The position numbers were made by a program, and so were the translations under genes. The notes below the pieces were generated by a model. The model did no database searches and was not told the DNA's origin. It saw nothing but the letters and a program-made list of their open reading frames with translations. 64,000 nucleotides of DNA. Source: Schistosoma haematobium (Eukaryota; Platyhelminthes; Trematoda; Strigeidida; Schistosomatidae). The stretch lies in assembly GCF_000699445.3 (NCBI RefSeq), contig NC_067200.1, forward strand, positions 3,140,450-3,204,449. Reading direction: 5' to 3'. Shown piece after piece: positions 53,074 to 62,149 of this stretch (within the stretch, counting starts at the first letter, position 1; each line of letters opens with the position of its first letter).

Positions 53074-56000
53074 GGGTCATTTTTAATTTCATTATCCGAC
53101 TCAGTTAATATATTTAATGGTATATTCGACGTTATAGCATCTCCTGTCTCCCGCTCTTGTCTGGTTGGCTGTATCTGGTTTGCATGTCGCACCCATATCT
53201 TTTGTCCAACTTTTACTTCATGGATAACCTTCCCTTTTTTCGTATTGTGATGCCAAACTTCCACGTTTACTTTATTCCCGTGAAATTTCTTGCTATTGCC
53301 GCTTGTTGAATCGCTGTTCCATTCGTCTGTTCTTGCGGAGGTTGGCTCTAGGTTTTGGTTTCATTTGCTCTATAGGTATTCTAATCTTTCTTCCAAAATT
53401 GCTTCTGCTGGACTTTCTTGATTATTTGTTGCTGGGTTGGGTGTTGCTCGGTAGGTTTTTAAAAATATTTTAATCATCTCTTCTATTTCCCCTTCTCCCT
53501 CGGCTTTAAGCAGTGCTCTTTAAGACGTATCCACGAACCTCTCGACTAGACCGTTAGACTGCGGATGGTATAGGGGTGTCTTCATATGCCTAATGGCGTT
53601 GGCGACGCAGAACTTCGAAAATTCAGCGGAGGTAAACTGTGGTCCATTATCAGACACCAATACATCTGGACACCCAAAGCAGCTGAATACTTGTCTGAGT
53701 TTTTCGATAGTAGCTTTTGTCGAAAGAGACTTCATGTAGTGGATCTCTGGCCATTTTGAGAAGGCATCAACAATCAACAAGTACTGTTTCCCGTTTATGG
53801 GACCGGTGAAATCCACATGCACTCTTGACCACGGATTTGTCGGTGTCCCCAACTCTGCATTTCTGTCCTGAGAGGGGCTTCGATGGCTTTTGCACACGCG
53901 AAACATCTCTCAACATATTCTTTGATCTGAGCATCAATATTCGGCCAATATACATAGCCACGTGCATGTGCCTTCATCCGTGCTACCCCTGGGTGTACAG
54001 CATGCAGTTCTGATATCACCTTACGGCGTAGGTTTGTGGGTACAATTACTCGATTTCCAAACATCAAGCACCCGTCCACGAGTGATAGAAAATTTCGACG
54101 GTGAGAATACTGTCCAATGTTTTTGTTGTCTATATGAGCGGGACAACCATGTTCGAGGTATCTAATAATCTGCTTCAGCTCGTCGTCTTCTTGAGTATAG
54201 GGTTTAATGTCTTCAGAGGATAACGGTGTTGCTTTTATGGCAACTTGTAGTATTTGGTGAATATCATTTTCCAACGATATCGTTGCGATAATAGAATCTT
54301 CGCTTTCCTGCTTCTGATTCGCAATTAATCGGGATAAAGTATCAGCTTGTTCAAACTTTCAGTTGATTTATATAGAATTTGGAAATCATAAGCAAGCAGT
54401 GTAATAGCCCAGCGTTGTAATCGATTCTCTGTATATGCAGGAATACCTGACTTCGATCCAAATATAGATAGAAGCGGCTTGTGGTCCGTTAAAAGGGTAA
54501 ATCGACGACCATAAGTCATTTTATGGAATTTTTTTACTGCAAAATCTAAAGCTAGTCCTTCCTTCTCAATCTGACTATATTTTCGCTCAGCTGAGTTAAG
54601 AGTTCGGGATACATGAGCAACTGGCTTTTCTTTACCATCGGGAAAACAATGGCTGATAACAGCTCCAATTCCATAGTTGGAAGCATCGGCGGCTACAATT
54701 ATTTCAAGCTTAGGATTGTAATGAGTCAGCAACAGTTTAGAAAATAAAATCCTTTTTATTTCATCGAAAGAATCTTGACATTCCTCTGTCCAGTGCCATG
54801 TTGTATTAGCCATCAAGAGTTGATTTAATGGGTGTCGCAATTTATACATATGGGGTACGAACATACTATAATAACCAATCATCCCCAAAAATGAACGAAG
54901 GGTCCTAACCTCAGTCGGTCTGGGCATATTTTTGATAGCATTTATATTGTCTGGATCTGGTCGACGACCATTTTTATCAAATATATATCCAAGGTATTTA
55001 ACAGACTCGGGCAGAAATTCACACTTTCCTTTTTGTAACTGAAAACCAGCTTGTGATATTTTAGTGAGCACCACGTCTAACCGACCCATTGATTCCTGCG
55101 CAGAAGAGCCAACAACTATAATATCATCCAAGCAAACTGCTACACCTTCGACGTTAGACACCATAGTATCCATTATCTGCTGGAAAATTGCTGGAGCTGG
55201 CTTAACACCAAACGGTAATCGGTTAAATCGATAGAGTCCATGGTGGGTATTAGGGTTAGTAACTCCTTTGAATCTTCGTCAACTTCCACTTGTAAGTAAG
55301 CTTCAGATAAATCAGGTTTAGAAAAATAACGTCCATCGTTTAATTTAATAAATAAATCCTTTGGCAAAGGTAATGGGCATGAATGATTTTGTATTAGTTC
55401 AGAAAGCGAACGGATCTATTCGCCTTTGTGCAGACTTTTCAACAGGATTAAATGACGTTTTACAAAATCATTCATACCCATTACCTTTGCCAGAGGATTT
55501 ATTTATTAAACTGAACGGTGGACGTTATTTTTCTAAACTTGATTTGTCTGAAGCTTACTTACAAGTGGAAGTTGACGAAGATTCAAAGGAGTTACTAACC
55601 CTAATACCCACCATGGACTCTATCGATTTAACCGATTACCGTTTGGTGTTAAGCCAGCTCCAGCAATTTTCCAGCAGATAATGGATACTATGGTGTCTAA
55701 CGTCGAAGGTGTAGCAGTTTGCTTGGATGATATTATAGTTGTTGGCTCTTCTGCGCAGGAATTAATGGGTCGGTTAGACGTGGTGCTCACTAAAATATCA
55801 CAAGCTGGTTTTCAGTTACAAAAGGAAAGTGTGAATTTCTGCCCGAGTCTGTTAAATACCTTGGATATATATTTGATAAAAATGGTCGTCGACCAGATCC
55901 AGACAATATAAATGCTATCAAAAATATGCCCAGACCGACTGAGGTTAGGACCCTTCGTTCATTTTTGGGGATGATTGGTTATTATAGTATGTTCGTACCC

Positions 56001-57779
56001 CATATGTATAAATTGCGACACCCATTAAATCAACTCTTGATGGCTAATACAGCATGGCACTGGACAGAGGAATGTCAAGATTCTTTCGATGAAATAAAAG
56101 GATTTTATTTTCTAAACTGTTGCTGACTCATTACAATTCTAAGCTTGAAATAATTGTAGCCACCGATGCTTCCAACTACGGAATCGGAGCTGTTATCAGC
56201 CATTGTTTTCCTGATGGTAAAGAAAAGCCAGTTGCTCATGTATCCCGAACTCTTAACTCAGCTGAGCGAAAATATAGTCAGATTGAGAAGGAAGGACTAG
56301 CTTTAGATTTTGCAGTAAAAAATTTCATAAAATGATTTATGGTCGTCGATTTACCCTTTTAACGGACCATAAGCCGCTTCTATTTATATTTGGATCGAAG
56401 TCAGGTGTTCCTGCATATACAGAGAATCGATTACAACGCTGGGCTATTACACTGCTTGCTTATGATTTCCAAATTCCATATAAATCAACTGAAAGTTTGA
56501 ACAAGCTGATGCTTTATCCCGATGAATTGCGAATCAGAAGCAGGAAAGCGAAGATTCTATTATCGCAACGATATCGTTGGAAAATGATATTCACCAAATA
56601 CTACAAGTTGCCATAAAAGCAACACCGTTATCCTCTGAAGACATTAAACCCTATACTCAAGAAGACGACGAGCTGAAGCAGATTATTAGATACCTCGAAC
56701 ATGGTTGTCCCGCTCATATAGACAACAAAAACATTGAACAGTATTCTCACCGTCGAAATTCTCTATCACTCGTGGACGGGTGCTTGATGTTTGGAAATCG
56801 AGTAATTGTACTCACAAACTTACGCCGTAAGGTGATGTCAGAACTGCATGCTGTACACCCAGGGGTAGCACGGATGAAGGCACATGCACGTGGCTATGTA
56901 TATTGGCCGAATATTGATGCTCAGATCAAAGAATATGTTGAGAGATGTTTCGCGTGTGCAAAAGCCATCGAAGCCCCTCTCAGGACAGAAATGCAGAGTT
57001 GGGGGACACCGACAAATCCGTGGTCAAGAGTGCATGTGGATTTCACCGGTCCCATAAACGGGAAACAGTACTTGTTGATTGTTGATGCCTTCTCAAAATG
57101 GCCAGAGATCCACTACATGAAATCTCTTTCGACAAAAGCTACTATCGAAAAACTCAGACAAGTATTCAGCTGCTTTGGGTGTCCAGATGTATTGGTGTCT
57201 GATAATGGACCACAGTTTACCTCCGCTGAATTTTCGAAGTTCTGCGTCGCCAACGCCATTAGGCATATGAGGACACCCCCATACCATCCTCAGTCTAACG
57301 GTCTAGTCGAGAGGTTCGTGGATACGTCTTAAAGAGCACTGCTTAAAGCCGAGGGAGAAGGGGAAATAGAAGAGATGATTCAAATATTTTTTAAAACCTA
57401 CCGAGCAACACCCAACCCAGCAACAAATAATCAAGAAAGTCCAGCAGAAGCAATTTTTGGCAGAAAGATTAGAATACCTATAGAGCAAATGAAACCAAAA
57501 CCTAGAGTCAACCTCCGCAAGAACAGATGAATGGAACAGCGATTCAACAAGCGGCAATAGCAAGAAATTTCATGGGAATAAAGTAAACGTGGAAGTTTGG
57601 CATCATAATACGAAAAAAGGGAAGGTTATCCATGAAGTAAAAGTTGGACAAAAGATATGGGTGCGACATGCAAACCAGATACAACCAACCAGACAAGAGC
57701 GGGAGACAGGAGATGCTATAAAGTCGAATATACCATTAAATATATTAACTGAGTCGGATAATGAAATTAAAGATGACCC

Positions 57780-57818
<39 letters not shown>

Positions 57819-60595
57819 GACGTATACAACACTCCCAAGGAGGTCACAGTGCATCAGGCCGAAACCTAATCGAATAAAAATAAATCCTAAGGATCATTAT
57901 TATCTCTGATGCTTCAAGAAAGGGAGGTGTTATATCCTAGTGACGATTAAATTACGGGTAACTTCTGAGGAATATTAATAGACTAATATTCTATAAATAT
58001 TCTTATTGTATAATTATTCAATAATTAGATTATATATATTTATATTCCCTTTATTATAAGCTCCATTTTGACCTATAATTTATTATTATACGATTTACTG
58101 TCCCTAAATTATGCTCAGTTTATTAACAACTGCCTCCCACATTCACAGCCACTTTTTGGCTTTATTGTGTACAAATGTTATTTCCTATTTCATGGTGCGT
58201 TGCGGTCTGTTTGGTTGATACATAAACCCAGTATGTCTGAAATAAATGATTCGATTCGATTCGCATAGTGGGAGCTGGTATTTGGTGTTCTGGACTCAAG
58301 TAGACGAGCTAGGCGGACATAGGACCAATAAGGACGCTAGGCTGCTCATACCGATCGAACGTCATCGATTTGGCACAGTGCTAATATTGTATAAGTTGTA
58401 TTCTGATTGGTGGATAAATCACGTGATAAGAATCGGACATAAAGACGTAAGAAACAGTCCTCTGAAGTTACTTGTAATTTAATTTTCACTATGATACAAC
58501 ACGCTCCGGTCGAGTTATGAAATTAAGCCCTAAATTGACTCATGGTAAAATTCAAACCTACACTACCTTATAGTGGTTTGTGTATATGTCGTTTGTGCTC
58601 CAGTGTATGAACCTAGAAAAAGTCAATGAGTTAAGTTGTATAGACTGAAACTTCTTGATGATCTGATAGCTTATAAGACTCAGAACCACTGAGACAAAAG
58701 AAACTAGTAACCAAAGAAAGTATATGAACAAATAGACCCATAAACAGTTACCTTTCACAGTGACCGTATTTCCACCAACAGCTTCAGGACCAATTAACTG
58801 TTCTTTTAAATCACCAGATTTATAGATAAGAATTGATGGTAAGTTGCTTGTTGGATAATTTGGAATACATAAGCTAGCTTCACCACGAAGAAATTTCACT
58901 GTGGGAAATTTTTGTGCTAATTTACGAAAATGTTGGTCAATTAAACTGCATAATCCATGCCTGTGGTATAAAATTAAAGTATTTTTGACAAACGATAACA
59001 TATTTTATAGAAAGAAAATTTAAACACTAGCCAAGGATGTATACAAATAAGTTCCGGGTTGTGATTGGTTAGAGGAGATTATCTAATGTAAAGTTACTAA
59101 TTTTATTCACTTGTTGGGAGGTGATTACGTTGTTGGATAAGTGAACTTTCAACAAATAGCTGAGTGTCTTAAAAGACCTCCTTCGATTTACCTTGATTCC
59201 AAAATTAGCGCAGTATCAGTTCTTATGTCAGCAATGGAACTCAGAAACGATTTTATTTGATTACTCAATTGTATAAGTCAAGTGACTTAATAGTTAACTA
59301 GGCTGGAAGAAAACATCTATTTGTACTTCATTGGTGATTTTTATAATTCTTTCTACTCCATAGTGAAGACAAAAATGTAACTAATCCCAGTCATAATATG
59401 TAGCGTTGAATCATAAATACCTACCCATCAAAATGGATTCGAAACCAGTAGGAACATAAATAGAAAATTAGAAATAGATTGAATGTACTTCAAAACTCCT
59501 ATGAATTCCTCATATATGGATGGTACATCATAAATTCTAAATAGCGCTCATAGCAAGACTAACATACTGATAGTGTTTTAAATATTGAGGAAAGCAAGAG
59601 ATCATGCATGTAAACTAGAAGACAAATTAGAAAAACGTTATGTTAATATACTATGCAACAAATTTGAAGCAAATTTATAGCCCCAAGTGATTGAATAAGG
59701 TCTATCATAATATTGAAACTTAACATATCCCGAAATTATTTGCATGTTATGACATGATTATGAACGATAAATCGTGTTTAAAACATCATATAGCCAGTCA
59801 GGATAAATACAACATCCGAATTTGATAAATTTTCGACAATCACTTTATTTCACTGATTACAGATAGTACACCAGAATTTTTATTTACTAAGTACTCACCC
59901 TTTTTCTCCAACATGGATTACAACAAATGTATCACCAGCATTTGTCACTTCGGTTGTCCAGTCAGCTTTGGTGACTTCCCGTACATTACCAAAACGAGAT
60001 TTTGATGCCACCTCCTGCATCATCGCAATGCGTTTACGTCGATATTCTTCAAGAAAACGAGCCTCTTCATCATCAATCTCTCCATCTTCCAATAAATCAA
60101 GTTTCTCATCTAACTCATCCGATGTCAATTTATCTAAAATAGATTCTAAAAATATGAACGTTCATTAATTCTCTCTTTGAAATGAAGATAAAAATGTGTT
60201 TAAAAAGCCAATAGTATTTACTTGGATCTGGAGGTAGAGGGATTTCTTCTTCAGGTTCAATCTTTTTCGGTGGTAAAATCCCTTTCTGACGTAAAATATC
60301 GTTCCATTCAGTATCTTCGTTTGGATTCTAGTTATTGACAGGTTTTCAGAGATTAAATTAAATTCATAAAAACAAACCAACATATTCCTCACTAATGAGA
60401 ATGAATTTGGAACCCGACTGAAGGAAAAATTTATCAAAATTTAGATAACAGAGACCACCAATACTCAATCACATAAATATATCCATCATTGCCTCTAATT
60501 AAACAAAACAGAAAAAATTGTGTTCAAACTAAGTGGAAATGTATACTGAGCAATAAAAACAAATAGATTAACACGTAAATTACCACAAAAGCCAT
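43910..60595 (-). CDS. PDCL3: Phosducin-like protein of the PDCL2/PDCL3 family, 5 exons
   Basis: This cytosolic family assists the CCT chaperonin in folding actin, tubulin and other clients. Exons in transcript order: 60595-60584 (candidate start), 60327-60222, 60145-59899, 58960-58752, 44079-43910. All borders are GT/AG, phases agree, and the total of 744 nt gives 247 residues, close to the 239 of human PDCL3. Seen in order: '[19 protein letters not shown]'; an acidic helix ending '[11 protein letters not shown]'; '[13 protein letters not shown]', opening the thioredoxin-like domain; '[20 protein letters not shown]'; '[20 protein letters not shown]'; 'LIGPEAVGG'; '[15 protein letters not shown]'; and an acidic Asp/Glu tail. 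The last intron (58751-44080) is 14.7 kb and holds the large palindrome, solo LTRs and RTE copies. The frame shows no lesion, so the gene looks functional. Confidence 0.92.
44350..44470 (-). mobile_element. RTE-type fragment, minus strand
   Basis: The reverse complement reads '[19 protein letters not shown]', the same domain as '[19 protein letters not shown]' in R1 but of a different subfamily. Short and broken. Confidence 0.5.
44645..45985 (+). mobile_element. RTE-like retrotransposon, family R2, decayed and split by an LTR
   Basis: Reads '[17 protein letters not shown]', '[18 protein letters not shown]' and 'QLRINQ'-like text on the left side. After the LTR at 45068-45348 it resumes with 'THEQMQ'-like text. 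It is the same family as the copy at 49771-51179, in the opposite direction and with many stops. Confidence 0.75.
45068..45348. mobile_element. Solo LTR inserted in the R2 copy
   Basis: Begins TGATGTATGTGCG and ends CTATAACA. It is similar along its length to the solo LTR at 33717-34007. Flanks TATAC (45063-45067) and CATAC (45349-45353) differ at one base, an imperfect duplication. Confidence 0.65.
45998..47105 (+). mobile_element. R1 retrotransposon fragment, 1.1 kb
   Basis: The open frame 46106-46702 covers the RT thumb and C-terminal part ('[20 protein letters not shown]', '[11 protein letters not shown]'). The upstream catalytic block reads YAND, so one of the two catalytic Asp codons is changed. 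A TGA after 'NKT' breaks the C-terminus. The 3' end is 'gtgactgactgac'. Confidence 0.82.
47513..47939 (+). mobile_element. Solo LTR, 427 bp, TSD GGTG, with internal 36-bp repeats
   Basis: Starts TGTTGGGG and ends CATAACA, with GGTG on both sides (47509-47512 and 47940-47943). It contains a TATAAATA box at 47712-47719, which fits an LTR promoter read on the plus strand. It is not related to the other LTRs in the window. Confidence 0.72.
47561..47668 (+). repeat. Three 36-bp tandem units
   Basis: Units begin at 47561, 47597 and 47633 with 'c(g/a)attaaatgt' and contain 'aggtcaattgatgaactat'. The third unit is degenerate. In the U3 part of the LTR, upstream of its TATA box, they could act as an enhancer. 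Confidence 0.85.
47944..48475. other. Intron stretch, nothing recognised
   Basis: Part of the last intron of the phosducin-like gene. No element identified. Confidence 0.4.
48478..48778 (-). mobile_element. R1-type 3'-end fragment, minus strand
   Basis: Begins with 'gtcagtcaat' (tail) and continues as the reverse complement of the sequence at 49592-49768 plus 51180-51296, at about 95% identity. It therefore shows what the other copy looked like before its insertion. Confidence 0.75.
48780..49590. other. Intron stretch between two inverted R1 ends
   Basis: About 0.8 kb with no recognised feature, flanked by inverted R1 fragments that could pair as an inverted repeat. Confidence 0.4.
49592..51296 (+). 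mobile_element. R1-type 3'-end fragment interrupted by an R2 element
   Basis: The two halves 49592-49770 and 51180-51296 join to match 48478-48778 in reverse. The tail reads 'gaccgactgaattt' near 51290. Confidence 0.75.
49771..51179 (-). mobile_element. RTE-like retrotransposon, family R2, 5'-truncated, recent
   Basis: Minus strand, with a (TAAG)n tail at the 3' end (49771-49781). RT: '[20 protein letters not shown]', '[20 protein letters not shown]', 'DVRQGC', '[11 protein letters not shown]'; C-terminal part: '[10 protein letters not shown]', then '[10 protein letters not shown]' in a shifted frame. Only one TAA (50671-50669, just after 'RQGC') and one frameshift near 50000 break an otherwise clean frame, so it is young next to the R1 copies. 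Confidence 0.85.
51297..52397. other. Intron stretch with a possible SINE piece
   Basis: Mostly plain AT-rich DNA. At 52250-52330, 'caccttagtggatagaaag' and 'ggtacaagtcccagtaag' look like a decayed tRNA-derived head. Nothing else was seen. Confidence 0.35.
52403..52925 (-). repeat. LTR of family G (left arm), 523 bp
   Basis: Starts TGTTATATCC next to a purine tract (RC of 52926-52943). Contains the AATAAATGA poly(A) signal block and a 'cacgtgataag' block, and ends GTCACA at 52403. This boundary is inferred from the solo LTR at 61752-62144. Confidence 0.75.
53038..53072 (+). repeat. (ATT)n microsatellite in left arm
   Basis: About a dozen TTA units. The mirror run (AAT)n is at 57779-57820 in the right arm, where it encodes an Asn run at the end of pol. 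Confidence 0.9.
55461..58450 (+). mobile_element. Ty3/Gypsy element family G, right arm of the palindrome
   Basis: Plus strand; the same order as the left arm: RT, RNase H, integrase, PPT (57916-57927) and LTR from 57928. The copy extends about 67 bp further 5' into the loop. Private lesions: one A lost in the run at about 55822 and one at about 56098, both shifting frame. The integrase frame (56577-57332) is open here where the left copy is shifted. Gag, protease and 5' LTR are absent, so it cannot move alone. Confidence 0.9.
57928..58450 (+). repeat. LTR of family G (right arm)
   Basis: Begins TGTTATATCC after the purine tract. Promoter and poly(A) blocks as in the left LTR ('ctgaaataaatgattcg'). 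The last about 17 bp differ from the left LTR and run into an inverted LTR start, so the exact end is uncertain. Confidence 0.7.
58459..58501 (-). mobile_element. Inverted start fragment of another family G LTR
   Basis: 'ctgaagttacttgtaattta' to 'gatacaaca' is the reverse complement of the family G LTR start, about 85% like the arms. An older minus-strand LTR seems to have been here before the palindrome arose or landed. Confidence 0.55.
58752..58960 (-). CDS. PDCL3: Phosducin-like gene, exon 4 (thioredoxin-like core)
   Basis: Reads '[20 protein letters not shown]', '[20 protein letters not shown]' and '[20 protein letters not shown]'. As is usual in this family, no CxxC redox motif is present. 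The donor is 'gtaact' in phase 1. Confidence 0.95.
59899..60145 (-). CDS. PDCL3: Phosducin-like gene, exon 3
   Basis: Reads '[20 protein letters not shown]', '[20 protein letters not shown]' and '[16 protein letters not shown]'. It covers the helical N-domain and first strand of the thioredoxin-like fold. The donor is 'gtgagt'. Confidence 0.95.
60222..60327 (-). CDS. PDCL3: Phosducin-like gene, exon 2
   Basis: Acceptor 'aactag'. Reads '[20 protein letters not shown]' and a Lys/Glu/Pro-rich end. The donor is 'gtaaat' in phase 1. It is the N-terminal hallmark of the PDCL2/3 subfamily. Confidence 0.93.
60328..60583 (-). other. First intron of the phosducin-like gene
   Basis: Present if the 12-nt start exon is right. 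AT-rich, with no element seen. The introns 60146-60221 and 58961-59898 likewise hold nothing recognised. Confidence 0.4.
60584..60595 (-). CDS. PDCL3: Phosducin-like gene, candidate first coding exon (12 nt)
   Basis: ATG plus three codons (M-A-F-V), then a GTAATT donor in phase 0, which fits the next exon. Without it the next exon has no ATG. It matches human PDCL3 in placing the start only a few residues before the 'NxDTEWND' block. It was chosen by fit alone, so another short exon could be the true start. Confidence 0.45.
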
Positions 60596-61750
60596 CGGCT
60601 TAAATTTTCACCTCGACATCGTGCAGTTAGTAGATCAAGGAAATTGATATGTTATGCAACAAGCAAACTGAACATGAGTCGAAAAGACGAAACAAAGAAA
60701 GAATACTATGGTTTTTAGGACATAAAGGGTAGGGTTCAATGGACTTGTAATTGGTTATTATTGGTTTTACCACAACCTTTTATCACAGGTTTCAATTATA
60801 GTGAGGACATCAACAGTGAAGTTTACACCTATCTACAGATCTTTAAACCCAATGTTAGTGATTTTATGGTCATTCTTCAATATGGTGCTAGATAGAGTTA
60901 TAAAAATGAGTGAGCGATATTAGCTATGTGCTTTATCTCAGCTATTTAATGCAGATCCACTACTTCGTTGGATAACTTGCCGTTATTACATAGACATTAG
61001 GACCCTAATTTAATATTGTTCGATTGGTAATTTTACCAATTATCCCAACCATAAAAATTAATAATAACTACTACTGGTCTGATTGTTATTGTGTAGCGAA
61101 TATATATTAGGTACCCCCTTGTACCAATGTTTATGTGTTCAAGTAAATAAATAAATGACCACCCTACTTAATGAGCATTAATCATAGACTGTCTATTCGC
61201 TTGATTACAAAATTCATGTTACTCATCTTATATGACTAAAATAAAAGGATTTCTAACTTATCTTAGAAATGGGAATGACTGTTCTCTGGCATGTCCACCT
61301 ATAGCTCTAAATAATTGGCCTGGAAAACATTGACTTTTACTTAATCACGATAACTAAAATTACAAGCCCAAACAACAGTTAGTTCAAGTTCAAAGTCTGT
61401 CATAAATGTGTTCAAATGTGCAGTGTAAACACATCGGAGTATTTCGAACGGGTGCTAAAGCAGTCATCCAACCAAAGCTTCAAACTTTGGAGAGAAATAT
61501 TGAGTTGTTTGTTCCTTTGGATATACGTTTAGGTAGGTGTTCTTGGTTACGAAGAGGTTTTATCGTTATAGTCGTTTTCAATCTGAGAGGTGAAGACATT
61601 GGTTACGAATAATACGAGTGGGTGAGAAGCAACGATCAGTGATCTATTACAGTATGCACAGAGCTAAATTGAAAGTTGAAGCTCATTTTGAAGAACTCAG
61701 GAAAAGGTGTCATCACTGCTAGTTTTTTAGTACAAGCATCAGATTGGTTA
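60596..61750. other. Upstream flank of the phosducin-like gene
   Basis: Likely holds its promoter, but no TATA box or other clear element was found near 60600-60700. A family A end fragment lies at 61095-61160 ('accaatgtttatgtgttcaa'). No other gene was seen. Confidence 0.4.
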
Positions 61751-61751
61751 C

Positions 61752-62144
61752 TGTTGTGACTACATTCGGGTTTTTTATCACGTGATTTATCCACCAATCA
61801 GAATACAACTTATACAATATTAGCATTTATTGCAGACATACTGGGTTTATATATCAACCAAACAGATCGCAATGCACCATGAAATAGGAAATAACATTTG
61901 TACACAATGAAACCAAAAGGTGGCTGTGAGCGTGGGAGGCAGTATTTAACAAACTGAGCATAACTTAGGGACAGTAAATCGTATAATAATAAGTTATAGG
62001 TCAAAATGGAGCTTATAATAAGGGGAACATAGATATACATAATCTAGTTATCGAATATTTATGCCATGAGAATATATAAATAATAATACTTCATTAATAA
62101 GTCTCAGACGTTACTCGTAATGTAATCCTCACTAGGATATAACA
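61752..62144 (-). mobile_element. Solo LTR of family G, internally deleted, TSD GTTAC
   Basis: Begins TGTTGTGAC and ends GATATAACA. The exact 5-bp duplication GTTAC lies at 61747-61751 and 62145-62149. Compared with 52403-52925 it lacks about 130 bp in the middle ('attagcatttattgcagaca' joins the two sides). It defines the true ends of the family G LTR. Confidence 0.88.
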
Positions 62145-62149
62145 GTTAC

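Larger units (their letters stand above)
52403..55393 (-). mobile_element. Ty3/Gypsy element family G, left arm of the palindrome (pol 3' part plus LTR)
   Basis: Minus strand, from the centre outward: '[20 protein letters not shown]' (RT); '[14 protein letters not shown]', with Cys in place of Tyr in the catalytic box; '[13 protein letters not shown]'; RNase H '[12 protein letters not shown]' and 'TDHKPLL'; integrase zinc finger H-H-C-C ('CFACAKA'); DDE residues in '[13 protein letters not shown]', 'SDNGPQFTS' and '[12 protein letters not shown]'; then the PPT and the LTR (52403-52925). Gag, protease and the first part of RT are absent. Private lesion: one G lost in the run at about 53848. 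Shared lesions are described for the palindrome. Confidence 0.9.
52403..58450. repeat. Large palindrome of two Gypsy copies, arms about 3 kb, loop 67 bp
   Basis: Positions pair with a nearly constant sum (110853 to 110854) from 52421/58433 to 55393/55461. The arms are about 98-99% alike. The loop 55394-55460 reads as element sequence of the right copy ('[14 protein letters not shown]'). See findings. Confidence 0.92.

Noticed and set aside
52403..58450. Palindrome as an assembly artefact
   Set aside because: Not fully excluded, but private indels in each arm, different outer borders and a 67-bp unique loop make a simple duplicated-reverse error unlikely.
58558..59001. Single 147-codon gene on the minus strand
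   Set aside because: It is exon 4 of the phosducin-like gene read through into both flanking introns; conserved text stops exactly at the splice sites.
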